Positions 35,436-43,213 of a DNA stretch of 64,000 nt are shown piece after piece. The stretch spans positions 1,736,001 through 1,800,000 of the forward strand of contig NC_015554.1 in NCBI RefSeq assembly GCF_000213655.1, written 5' to 3'. Below the pieces are notes generated by a model. The model had not been told where the DNA came from, did not search any database, and worked only from the letters and a program-made list of their open reading frames with translations. The position numbers and the translations under genes are program-made. Numbering within the stretch: position 1 is the first letter of the stretch; every line of letters starts with the position of its first letter. The stretch comes from Alteromonas naphthalenivorans. GTDB taxonomy: Bacteria; Pseudomonadota; Gammaproteobacteria; Enterobacterales; Alteromonadaceae.

Positions 35436-35662
35436 ATCTTCCTTAAAAAGAACAACCCAATAAGGGCGAGTACTATTCTGCTGAAACTTAAAGTAAGCGT
35501 TGCCATAATAGCAGGTAACGTTGCTTATGTTCCGTTAGCGCAAGGGTAACCTATCGCTAAAAGGTATTCTGATCCATCAGGGGGACGGCATCGGCAAATT
35601 CTATTTTTCTTTTGTCCCATGAACTAGCAAAGTGCGGTTTCCAGATGCAAAATGAAATATAT

Positions 35663-36100
35663 TTACTGCCGCCACAACTTTATTGTGCCTAATAGATAAA
35701 ATGTACCGAAGATACAGCATACTAAAGAGCTAACTATCCAAAACGAAATAGAGTTTTGATGAATAACAGGCGCTGAAGTAATAAACGGTCCTGCTAAGCC
35801 GGCAAATCCACGTAATAAATAAACTGTGGTAATTAACACTAAACAGGTTTTGAGCAAAGGTAGTTTAAAAATTACACCAGCCCCAGATAAAGCATATAAA
35901 CCCCATCCGATTAGCACTGAGGCAATACCTAATGTAACAAATGTAGGGTAGGGGGAACCCTCTGCTGAGAGTGTAGCCATTCTCTCGCCTGCGCCAAAGA
36001 AGAGATACCAGTCTGGGCCCCCGAAAATACAACCAATGTGCAGTAGTGCGGCTAGAAAGCTCAAACCGCCGGCTATTATTAGTTGATTATTCCTACCCAT
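35663..36100 (-). CDS. Small polytopic membrane protein, unknown
   Basis: 145 residues with four hydrophobic segments: LIIAGGLSFLAALLHIGCIF (~6-25), TFVTLGIASVLIGWGLYAL, LLKTCLVLITTVYLLRGF and ISFWIVSSLVCCIFGTFYLLG. The pattern (HIGCIFGGPDWYLFFGAGERMA between the first two) recalls small four-helix envelope proteins often found near thioesterase/hydrolase genes, but I cannot name a family. Own start, 86 bases from the upstream hydrolase gene. Confidence 0.7.
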   Translation of the reverse strand: MGRNNQLIIAGGLSFLAALLHIGCIFGGPDWYLFFGAGERMATLSAEGSPYPTFVTLGIASVLIGWGLYALSGAGVIFKLPLLKTCLVLITTVYLLRGFAGLAGPFITSAPVIHQNSISFWIVSSLVCCIFGTFYLLGTIKLWRQ

Positions 36101-36186
36101 CTAGAATCCTTTAGTACTTAAATGAAAACAGCGACAATAATCTACTGCTAATTGTACGAGCGAATTTACGAACCTTATCGCTCATG

Positions 36187-37104
36187 TCAGGTGATGGTCT
36201 GATAAGAGGCATGGCAGTAAGGCAAGAATTTTTCATTCAAAAATTTAATCACTTCCGGGTGGAAATCATTTTGAGGTTGAAAATGATTTCCGTTAGGTAC
36301 AGCAATATGTTTAAAAGGATGGGGGAAGCCTTTTGTTTTCAATCTCTCTATAACTTCTACTGACATTTCTTGTGAAGGCCATATGTGATCTTTTTCACCA
36401 GAAACCAACAGAATAGGGCCATTAATATCCTCAACCTTTATTCTAGCGGCCTCGGCAGCATCAATATCCTCTAGTGCTATTTCATGAGCACGTCGTAAAT
36501 CACCCATTAAAACTGATGGTAAAATATTCAGCGTTAGTGGTACGTGAGGGAGCTCTTGGTCATTAAACATAAATGAAGAGGTTTTGCCATCAGCAAAAAA
36601 AGAAGGGCCAGCAAATACAACATGACTTCCAGCTAATGAAACAACACCATTTATTTGTGTGTATTTAGAAGCCAAGGTAAGTGCTAATTCAGCTCCCTTA
36701 GAGCCACCCATAACAGCGACACAATTAGAATTTAATCTTGGGTTATTTAATGTTAGAACTATTTCATTATAAATAGCATCTAAAGAAATTCGATCTAGCT
36801 CTTGAGGTATACCTTCCATACCAAAATATCCAACAGCTAACATCGCATATCCTTGATCAATATATTGTTGTCTTTCTTTAATGTTATGAGGCTTTGTCAT
36901 ACTATTTCCGCCTTCACTACCGCCAAAGTATACAAGTAAAGCTTGTTCCTTACCTTCACCCAAAAAAAGCTCAGCATCAACTTTTCCATAGTTCAAAGGG
37001 GGAGTACTAGAATCGAATGTCATTGGAGTAATGAATACAAACCCAACTAACAAAATTAATATGATGAGAACTATAAAACTAAAATATTTAACTATTTTCA
37101 ACAC
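36187..37104 (-). CDS. Alpha/beta hydrolase, BAAT/acyl-CoA thioesterase C-terminal type
   Basis: 305 residues, GTG start with AAAGGA upstream. A single N-terminal transmembrane anchor (IVKYFSFIVLIILILLVGFVFI) places the domain in the periplasm or on the membrane. The nucleophile elbow is VMGGSKGAE, with the acid in SGEKDHIWPS and the His in NGNHFQPQ, the triad layout of the BAAT_C domain (bile acid-CoA:amino acid N-acyltransferase / acyl-CoA thioesterase). Mammalian forms carry an N-terminal thioesterase-like domain that is absent here. Substrate unknown. The IS1380 element starts 162 bases upstream. Confidence 0.82.
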   Translation of the reverse strand: MLKIVKYFSFIVLIILILLVGFVFITPMTFDSSTPPLNYGKVDAELFLGEGKEQALLVYFGGSEGGNSMTKPHNIKERQQYIDQGYAMLAVGYFGMEGIPQELDRISLDAIYNEIVLTLNNPRLNSNCVAVMGGSKGAELALTLASKYTQINGVVSLAGSHVVFAGPSFFADGKTSSFMFNDQELPHVPLTLNILPSVLMGDLRRAHEIALEDIDAAEAARIKVEDINGPILLVSGEKDHIWPSQEMSVEVIERLKTKGFPHPFKHIAVPNGNHFQPQNDFHPEVIKFLNEKFLPYCHASYQTIT

Positions 37105-37265
37105 CGTTTGATTCCTTTCATTTTTTAAAAAATGTTAATTTTTAAAGTTTGTTACATTACTATTTAAGATTAGCTAATGCTAAGCGGCTCAGAGGCGAAG
37201 TAGCAAAAAGGCAGTCACAGATCTTAAGAGGAGAAAACCGTCGCAGGTTATGTGCTTTAGTACTA

Positions 37266-38911
37266 CCTGAATCCGTGACTTCAGATTCAATAAATGTGTT
37301 CAAAACCCTGCAATAGCAAGGCTTCCAACGTTAAAATAGTCATCACTGTCCATTCACCCAATCAGTGATGTTACTACCATGCGTAAGTTCAAGCTTGTTC
37401 AGTCTAAAACCGAAGTGATCACACCTCATGGTGGTCTTGCTCTCATTGGTCATTGCATCAACCAAATGACATCACTTCATAAGACTTCTCGTGATGTCGC
37501 TAAACGCCATGGTATCGCTAATATCGATCTTATTCGTACGTATGTAGGACTCGTTTGCTTGGGCAAAAGTGACTTTGAAGCCGTCGAACAAGCCAGACAT
37601 GATCCCTACTTCAAGGCCGCCATGGGTATCAAACAATCACCCTCATCCGCGCGATTACGTCAGCGCTTTGATGAAGATGCCGTTAATTTACTACCACTGT
37701 TAAGTTCGGCCAGTGTTGAGTTTTTACAGAATGCATCCATTCCACTAACAGAGCTCTCAACAGGGCATATTCCCTTGGATATGGACGTGTTCCCCATGGA
37801 TAACAGTGACACTAAAAAGGAAGGTGTTTCCTACACTTACAAAGGGCATGATGGCTATGCGCCGATTGCTGCCTATTTGGGTCAGCAAGGGTGGTGCTTA
37901 GGTTGTGAGTTACGCCCTGGCAGCCAGCATGCTAATGCTGAGTTTATCAATGTACTTCAACGCGTGATTCCAAGAGCACGTCAGCTGACCGATCAGTCAT
38001 TACTGATCCGACTGGATAGTGCACATGATGCGCTTGAAAACCGTGTTTTTCTGAACAACCAAAACGTCGACTTCCTGATTAAATGGAACCCACGAAAGCA
38101 GGATGTCTGGCAATGGTACGATGAAGCCTGTGCACATGCGAAGTGGCATCATCCACGACCCGGTAAAATGGAAGCCGTGTTCTCTCAACAGCTGGATGAT
38201 GCGGCCAATACGCGTCGAGTGGTCAAAGTTACGGTGAGACACTCTGATGCCAAAGGTCAGTTGTTCTTGGAGCCTGAAATCAGCTTAGATGGCTGGTTGA
38301 CCTCATTGTCTTCAGATGTGGCAGATGACGCCACGGTGATTAAACTCTACAAAGGGCATGCGCTGTGTGAACAGTTCCATAGCGAGTTCAAGACTGACTT
38401 GGATCTAGAGCGCCTGCCATCTGGGAAGTTCGCGACCAACGATCTGGTCATGGGCTTTGCCGTCATGGCTTATAACATCTTACGCTGGATCGGTTTACGC
38501 GGCTTAATGCAATCTGACTCACCTGTGCGGCACTCAGCGAAACGTCGCCGATTGAAAACCGTTATGCAAGAGTTGATGTATCTGGCCTGCCGACTCGTGA
38601 AGAGCGGTAGACAGCTGACACTTAAGTTTGGCTCTCATTGTCCAGGCTTTAGCGCATTCAATCGCGTGTATCACATTACCTGACATACTCGATATACCAA
38701 ACATTCCTTGCATGGCTAGTAGCCAGGCCTCAGCATGCCAAATCGGTCAAAATTGTTTGAATTTTAACCAGAGAAAAATCCTTTAATAGGCAAAAATCAG
38801 TAGCCTGCAATGCAAGCGCACATCAGTACGAATAAAATCGATTGTTAAAGAGCGATAAAACAGTGACTGCTCCGATCTGTAATCTTAAGCAATACTCGTC
38901 ACTGATTCAGG
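37266..38911 (+). mobile_element. Complete IS1380-family insertion sequence
   Basis: A 1646-bp element bounded by inverted repeats CCTGAATCCGTGAC (37266-37279) and GTCACTGATTCAGG (38898-38911), 13 of 14 matching, and flanked on both sides by TACTA (37261-37265 and 38912-38916), the target duplication. It contains one intact transposase gene and looks functional. An 8-bp hairpin CATCACTG / CAGTGATG (37341-37370) lies just ahead of the transposase start. The target is intergenic, at the stop codon of the neighbouring minus-strand gene, so no gene is broken. Confidence 0.95.
37379..38683 (+). CDS. IS1380-family transposase
   Basis: 434 residues, full length for the family. DDE residues: Asp in DVFPMDNSDT, Asp in LIRLDSAHDAL and Glu in KGHALCEQFHSEFKTDL, followed by LERLPSGKFATN, the family's C-terminal signature. 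An N-terminal HTH-like region precedes the RNase H fold. No clear SD; an inverted repeat lies immediately before the start and may limit translation from read-through transcripts, as in other IS elements. No frameshift seen. Confidence 0.95.
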   Translation: MRKFKLVQSKTEVITPHGGLALIGHCINQMTSLHKTSRDVAKRHGIANIDLIRTYVGLVCLGKSDFEAVEQARHDPYFKAAMGIKQSPSSARLRQRFDEDAVNLLPLLSSASVEFLQNASIPLTELSTGHIPLDMDVFPMDNSDTKKEGVSYTYKGHDGYAPIAAYLGQQGWCLGCELRPGSQHANAEFINVLQRVIPRARQLTDQSLLIRLDSAHDALENRVFLNNQNVDFLIKWNPRKQDVWQWYDEACAHAKWHHPRPGKMEAVFSQQLDDAANTRRVVKVTVRHSDAKGQLFLEPEISLDGWLTSLSSDVADDATVIKLYKGHALCEQFHSEFKTDLDLERLPSGKFATNDLVMGFAVMAYNILRWIGLRGLMQSDSPVRHSAKRRRLKTVMQELMYLACRLVKSGRQLTLKFGSHCPGFSAFNRVYHIT

Positions 38912-38913
38912 TA

Positions 38914-39276
38914 CTATTTATATTCGTCTTCAAAAAGATTCAACTTTTCGTTTATATAATCCATTATTTTATCGAACTTCATCTCATCAATTTTTCCAGC
39001 GACAACATAGCAATTCAAAAAAGAAGACACATAATGGTACTTGTACTGGAGTTTTGAATTTTCATCATGAGAACAATCTTCCCTAAATTGTTCATCATTT
39101 GCTTCTATCATTTCCTTTAACAACTGCCCATTATTCATGTTATGGGCCTGAGAATAAATAATAGGAGCGAGCATATACATATTCTCTCTAGGGATTTCAT
39201 CGCTGCTATCTACAGATTTCAGAGCTTTAGATAAAGCGTTTTCTACTTTTTTAAGCCATTCTTTCATAGTACGCAT
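38914..39276 (-). CDS. Hypothetical soluble protein, unknown
   Basis: 120 residues, highly charged and probably all-helical (MKEWLKKVENALSKALKSVD, FDKIMDYINEKLNLFEDEY), without signal or membrane segment. The TAG stop lies inside the TACTA target duplication of the IS1380 element, so the insertion fell exactly at the gene end and left the protein intact. Not recognised. Confidence 0.65.
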   Translation of the reverse strand: MRTMKEWLKKVENALSKALKSVDSSDEIPRENMYMLAPIIYSQAHNMNNGQLLKEMIEANDEQFREDCSHDENSKLQYKYHYVSSFLNCYVVAGKIDEMKFDKIMDYINEKLNLFEDEYK

Positions 39277-39418
39277 TTCCAGTTTATAGACACATAGCTT
39301 CTAAAAAAGGAGTGTTTTTACACGGGCTTTAGCGAAGCAAGTCAGCACGCGCGTTTGAATCCCAGCCCGCGCAAAAGGTTGATTTACTTGATAAATACCC
39401 CATAAGTCATGTCTAAAT

Positions 39419-39655
39419 CTACTTTTGTTGTGAATCACTTTGGGTTAAGTCGTTGCATAATTGGCAGTCGATATTTTTCTTAAAGTTATATGCTCTGCGC
39501 GTAGCGAATATTGCTACTGAAATAAAAGACCAAGTCATACCAAAGACCAAAGAGTAAGAAACCGTATGTCCTTTAATGTATTGAATGCTCGAAAGTAACG
39601 CGAACACTAGAGGCAAAGCGATGCTGTATTGAAATATCCATTTTTTAATTGGCAT
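39419..39655 (-). CDS. Small membrane protein, unknown
   Basis: 78 residues with two hydrophobic segments (YSIALPLVFALLSSIQYI and YSLVFGMTWSFISVAIFA) and a polar tail with CQLC, a possible metal or disulfide pair. Good SD (AAAGAGGGAC) before ATG. No recognised family. Confidence 0.65.
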   Translation of the reverse strand: MPIKKWIFQYSIALPLVFALLSSIQYIKGHTVSYSLVFGMTWSFISVAIFATRRAYNFKKNIDCQLCNDLTQSDSQQK

Positions 39656-39745
39656 TTTGTCCCTCTTTGAGTTTTATTGGGCTTTAAATTGCCCGTAAAT
39701 GTAACTTACAAATAGTCGCGCCGCCGAGTAATGTTATTGCCGTTG

Positions 39746-39780
39746 GCATATTACGCCTCACAATGAGGTCTAATATATGC
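39746..39780. repeat. REP-like imperfect palindrome
   Basis: GCATATTA-CG-CCTCA-CAA-TGAGG-TC-TAATATATGC: nested arms TGAGG/CCTCA and TAATAT(AT)GC/GCATATTA with small internal loops. It is in the spacer downstream of the interrupted gene at 39818. Only one copy noticed in this window. Confidence 0.7.
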
Positions 39781-39817
39781 GGTTAAGATTAGTGAGGTAT
39801 AAACGAAAACCATGCGT

Positions 39818-40237
39818 TTATCGTCTTACTGTAAGTGTCTTGTTGGGAACCTTTGTTACATAGAAAGTTAATATAATCAACATTGGCAACCACAAATACG
39901 CGTAGCCTAAATAAAAGACTCCCATATAACCAAGAGCAGGACCGTCAGACGGTTTAAAGTGAAGCCAGATTTCAATAAAAAAAATCATTGATGGAATAGT
40001 TGAAATTATTAGAGAAATAGCTAGAAAAATTCTAAATACATATGTTTTTTTAAAGAATTTAAATAGTCTTAGTGCCCAAAATGTAAATGAAATGAATAAG
40101 CATGGAAGCCCTACGGTGCATATCGCAATCCATAAATAAACAGGGTTCACTAGATAAAATATTTGCGGAACTACTATTCCGATGAATTGAATCGCAATTT
40201 AGGCTAAACCCGGCATTGCTAATTTTAAGTGTTCCAT
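39818..40237 (-). pseudogene. Membrane protein gene interrupted by an in-frame TAA at codon 13
   Basis: ATG 40237 has a strong SD (TTAGGAGACAAGG) and encodes MEHLKLAMPGLA, then TAA (40201-40199); the same frame then runs on for over 125 codons to 39818. The continuation (IGIVVPQIFYLVNPVYLW...) is clearly membrane protein: hydrophobic segments at its start, at LWIAICTVGLPCLFISFTF, IFLAISLIISTIPSMIFFI and FYLGYAYLWLPMLIILTFYV. Internal starts (GTG 40150) have no SD, so the ORF after the stop is unlikely to be made efficiently. Nonsense mutation is the simplest view. Family unknown. Confidence 0.6.
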
Positions 40238-40244
40238 CCTTGTC

Positions 40245-40349
40245 TCCTAACTTCTCAATACCGCGCGCATGCACGTAGGACATATTAGCGAAGCGGCCCT
40301 GCGTGTATGCTTTCCAGCGAACGTAGTGAGCGAGTTTATTGAGTTGTAT
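40245..40349 (-). repeat. attC-like imperfect inverted repeat in a spacer (tentative)
   Basis: On the minus strand: ATACAAC-TCAATA ... TATTGAGA-AGTTAGGA over 105 bases, with AAC and GTT in the outer boxes and TCAATA / TATTGA in the inner ones, between a gene's stop and the next gene's SD. The outer boxes fit RYYYAAC and GTTRRRY only imperfectly. No integrase gene is present in the window. Reported as a resemblance, not as a proven recombination site. Confidence 0.3.
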
Positions 40350-40384
40350 GGTGGGTTCATATACGTCCTTGAATTATGTATCCG

Positions 40385-40630
40385 TTATTCCGGCTTGGTA
40401 AATGGTGTGATGAGGAAAGGGTTTTTACTATATTTAGCCGCATACCAAAAGGCCCACGCAAGAGCAGCTATTAGAATAGCCTTAGAGCAGCCCTTTAATG
40501 CAGTAATAATATCGGGTAAGGCAATTAGACTAGAAACGAACAGAGTGAATGCAAAAAAGCCACAAATAACAGCACCGAGCATTGCGCATGCTCTTGTAAC
40601 TGGATGAAATACTTTGCTTTGTTTATTCAT
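40385..40630 (-). CDS. Small membrane protein, unknown
   Basis: 81 residues with SD GAAAAGGAATT before ATG. Two hydrophobic segments (ACAMLGAVICGFFAFTLFVSSLI and SKAILIAALAWAFWYAA) and short polar ends. No recognised family. It is the first gene of the minus-strand accessory array. Confidence 0.65.
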   Translation of the reverse strand: MNKQSKVFHPVTRACAMLGAVICGFFAFTLFVSSLIALPDIITALKGCSKAILIAALAWAFWYAAKYSKNPFLITPFTKPE

Positions 40631-40926
40631 TAAAATTCCTTTTCTAAATATCCAAGAAGCATATAACTTTTAACTAACAGTCGCAGGCGAGTTAGGCAGT
40701 TCTACTGTTACAAAATTCAAATTCATTACTTTGAACAATTGGATACCGCTTGGGAACTAACAATTTACGAGACCCCAATGCGGCCTGTCTAAACACCCCA
40801 AAATAAAGTGTTTAATTTTATTCATATTGTCAGATTAACCGCTAACACCAGAAAATAAAACAAATCTTAATGGTGATTTTTGCTCATGAAATAAAAAATA
40901 CCAAAATCGTGTGTTAGGGGAATAAG

Positions 40927-40986
40927 ATGTATTATTTTAAAATGCTGTGGCAGCGATTAAGTAAATTGATGGGTAATTTGCAATAA
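40927..40986 (+). CDS. Candidate 19-residue small ORF
   Basis: ATG 40927 is preceded by TTAGGGGAATAAG, a good SD at proper distance, and encodes MYYFKMLWQRLSKLMGNLQ before TAA. The peptide is basic and amphipathic. It lies in a 433-base gap (40631-41063) otherwise without genes, immediately before the hairpin at 40983-41014. Real translation is unproven. Confidence 0.35.
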   Translation: MYYFKMLWQRLSKLMGNLQ

Positions 40987-41014
40987 AAAAGAAAAAGGAG
41001 CCCTTAGGCTCCCT
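40983..41014 (-). terminator. Terminator of the DEAD-box helicase gene
   Basis: Read on the minus strand: GGGAGCC-TAAG-GGCTCC followed by TTTTTCTTTTTTATTG. Located ~50 bases after the helicase stop codon. Confidence 0.82.
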
Positions 41015-41063
41015 TGCAAAAATTTAAATCTGTAACCAGAAATATTTCTGGTTTCAACTATAC

Positions 41064-42464
41064 CTAGCTAGTTTTATCGCTATTATCTAAATCATCATCA
41101 GCACTGTTATCTAGGTTAATGCCAGATTCAAATTCGGTATCATCTTCAGGTTCAAGTTCTACTTTTCTTGGTTTACGTTTTACTGGCGCCATACCAATTT
41201 CTGTACCTGCCATGGTGTCTACGCGGCGTACTTTCTTAGCAACAGTTGCTTCTGCGCCATCTTGCTTACTGGCTTTATTTTTCTGCGTATCTTGTTTAGG
41301 CGTAGGGGCTTTAATTCCTTTGAATTTAGCAGGTAGTGCTTCGTGTGCCTCGCACTCTAGGTCATATTGTAAATGTGCCTTCAGTGCTATAAAGCTCTTC
41401 CAATCGCGAGGGCCAACAAATGAAGCGGCTTCGCCTTTTTGACCAGCACGTCCCGTCCTACCAATACGGTGAATGTATTCGTCCGCATTTTTGGGCAAAT
41501 CAAAATTAATAACCAAACCAACTTTAGATAAATCTAAACCTCGTGATGCCACATCGGTAGTCACCAAAACAGAATGCTGGCCTCGGGCGAACTCACTCAT
41601 AATTGCAGCACGTTGATTTTGTGGTAAGTCACCTCGTAAGGCGATGGCTTCAAGCTTGTCTTTGTTTAACATGGTGGTTAAACGGTCGGTATCTTCACGG
41701 GTTGCGGTAAAGACAATAGCTTGGTTATAAGTACGGTTTGAAATTTCGTGATGAAGTAGGGCGTCTTTATGCTCGATATTATCAGCAAAGAAACACTGTT
41801 GTTGTATATCGCCATGGTGCGCCGTTGAATCACCTACCGATACGCGAACAGCAGCTTTTGTTAAACGGGCAGTCATGTAATTAAGTTCAATGCTATCCAA
41901 TGTGGCAGAAAACAGCATGGTTTGGCGTTTACGGTGGTTCGCAAATTCATTAATCATGTTTAGCTGTTCTGAAAAACCTAAATCAAGCATGCGATCGGCT
42001 TCATCGAAAATAAGCAGCTCTAGGCCATTTAAAAATATGCTTTTATCTTTTAAATGGTCAGCCACCCGGCCAGCAGTACCCACAATAATATGTGGGTTTC
42101 GGCGTAACGCTTTAACCTGATCATTATAGTTTTCGCCGCCCACAACCAACGTGCAAGACAGGTTCAATCCCGTACACATGGTTTTGGCTTCTATGAAAAC
42201 TTGCTTCGCTAATTCGCGAGTAGGTGCAAGAATAAGCGCGCGAGGGTCTTGTCGACTTAACGCCTTTTGCGACATCATTCTATTTATGGCCGGAATTAAA
42301 AATGCGAGTGTCTTACCCGATCCCGTTTTAGATGAGGCAATAATATCTTTACCCTGAATAGCAGGAAGCATACTTTTTTCCTGAATTTCAGTAAGCTCGG
42401 TAAAGTTTCTACTTTCGAGTTTGGTAATGATTTTGTGATGAACGGGTAAGTCAGTAACTAGCAA
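41064..42464 (-). CDS. DEAD-box ATP-dependent RNA helicase
   Basis: 466 residues. Q motif FTELTEIQEKSM, motif I SSKTGSGKT, Ia PTRELA, Ib GTAGRV, II DEAD, III FSATL, IV VFTATR, V TTDVASRGLD and VI HRIGRTGR are all present. The C-terminus (~380-466) is a low-complexity tail, first basic (KKVRRVD, KRKPRKVE) then very acidic (EPEDDTEFESG...DDDLDNSDKTS). Similar to SrmB/RhlE-type helicases in ribosome assembly; the subtype is not certain. TTG start with GAGG upstream. Confidence 0.9.
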   Translation of the reverse strand: MLVTDLPVHHKIITKLESRNFTELTEIQEKSMLPAIQGKDIIASSKTGSGKTLAFLIPAINRMMSQKALSRQDPRALILAPTRELAKQVFIEAKTMCTGLNLSCTLVVGGENYNDQVKALRRNPHIIVGTAGRVADHLKDKSIFLNGLELLIFDEADRMLDLGFSEQLNMINEFANHRKRQTMLFSATLDSIELNYMTARLTKAAVRVSVGDSTAHHGDIQQQCFFADNIEHKDALLHHEISNRTYNQAIVFTATREDTDRLTTMLNKDKLEAIALRGDLPQNQRAAIMSEFARGQHSVLVTTDVASRGLDLSKVGLVINFDLPKNADEYIHRIGRTGRAGQKGEAASFVGPRDWKSFIALKAHLQYDLECEAHEALPAKFKGIKAPTPKQDTQKNKASKQDGAEATVAKKVRRVDTMAGTEIGMAPVKRKPRKVELEPEDDTEFESGINLDNSADDDLDNSDKTS

Positions 42465-42548
42465 GATTCGGCCTCATGAATAATATCATCGCGTATTATC
42501 CCTTAAAGGCCGATATTATGAAAGCTTGCTATGCGTTTACCTTGGCGA

Positions 42549-42570
42549 AAATGCAGTTATACCTGCATTT
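42549..42570 (-). terminator. Hairpin spanning the scoB stop codon, possible terminator
   Basis: Arms AAATGCAG / CTGCATTT (8 bp perfect) with the TAA stop of scoB in the six-base loop. On the minus strand only TTTTCG follows, so termination would be weak. Confidence 0.45.
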
Positions 42571-43213
42571 CGGTCACATTTTCCGAAACAACTAATTTGC
42601 CGCCGGTTTTTGCTTGTATATCTTCAACTGTTACACCCGGAGCACGTTCTTTAAGTAAAAAGGCGCCATCCACCACTTCTAATACAGCAAGATCGGTAAT
42701 AATTCGGGTTATGCAATTCACACCGGTTAGCGGCAAGGTGCACTCACTAAGCAGTTTTGGGTTGCCATGTTTATCGGTGTGAGTCATGGTCACAATTATA
42801 TTTTTAGCGCCTGCCACTAAGTCCATAGCACCGCCCATACCTTTTACAAGCTTTCCGGGGATCATCCACGACGCAATGTTACCGTTTACGTCTACTTCAA
42901 ATGCGCCTAGTACGGTAAAATCAACGTGGCCGCCACGGATCATGGCGAAGCTTTCCGCAGAGTTAAAAATTGAAGCTCCGGTAATGGCGGTAACGGTTTC
43001 TTTACCCGCGTTAATCATATCTGCGTCTAGCTCATCTTCATGAGGGTAGGGACCCATACCTAATAAACCATTTTCAGATTGCAGCATTACACTAATGCCT
43101 TCAGGCACAAAACTGGCGGCCAACGTTGGAATACCTATTCCTAAATTGACATAGTCACCATCTTGGAATTCTTGAGCCACACGCATTGCTATTTGATCTC
43201 GTGATAATGCCAT
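42557..43213 (-). CDS. scoB: 3-oxoacid CoA-transferase subunit B
   Basis: 218 residues. GIGIPTLAASF and QSENGLLGMGP, in which Glu47 is the residue that forms the enzyme-CoA thioester in class I CoA-transferases; then MIRGGHVDFTVLGAFEVD, and the C-terminal CTLPLTGVNCI. With subunit A it moves CoA from succinyl-CoA to acetoacetate (ketone-body and leucine use). Its ATG overlaps the stop of scoA by one base. Its own stop lies in a hairpin loop. Confidence 0.92.
   Translation of the reverse strand: MALSRDQIAMRVAQEFQDGDYVNLGIGIPTLAASFVPEGISVMLQSENGLLGMGPYPHEDELDADMINAGKETVTAITGASIFNSAESFAMIRGGHVDFTVLGAFEVDVNGNIASWMIPGKLVKGMGGAMDLVAGAKNIIVTMTHTDKHGNPKLLSECTLPLTGVNCITRIITDLAVLEVVDGAFLLKERAPGVTVEDIQAKTGGKLVVSENVTEMQV

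Noticed and set aside
39320..39385. tRNA-like segment (GTTTGAATCCCAGCCCGCGCA)
   Set aside because: It looks like a T-loop and 3' end, but no 5-bp T-stem, D-arm, anticodon arm or acceptor stem can be paired around it.
40059..40283. Minus-strand ORF of 74 codons beginning MSYVHARG
   Set aside because: Out of frame with the SD-bearing ATG at 40237 and with the membrane-protein frame; composition is not convincing.
40269..40607. Plus-strand ORF of 112 codons
   Set aside because: Mostly the complement of the small membrane gene at 40385-40630, which has a good SD and hydrophobic segments.
34498..40926. Integron
   Set aside because: No integrase gene in the window, and most spacers lack convincing RYYYAAC/GTTRRRY pairs; only one spacer shows attC-like topology, so it is listed only as a tentative finding.
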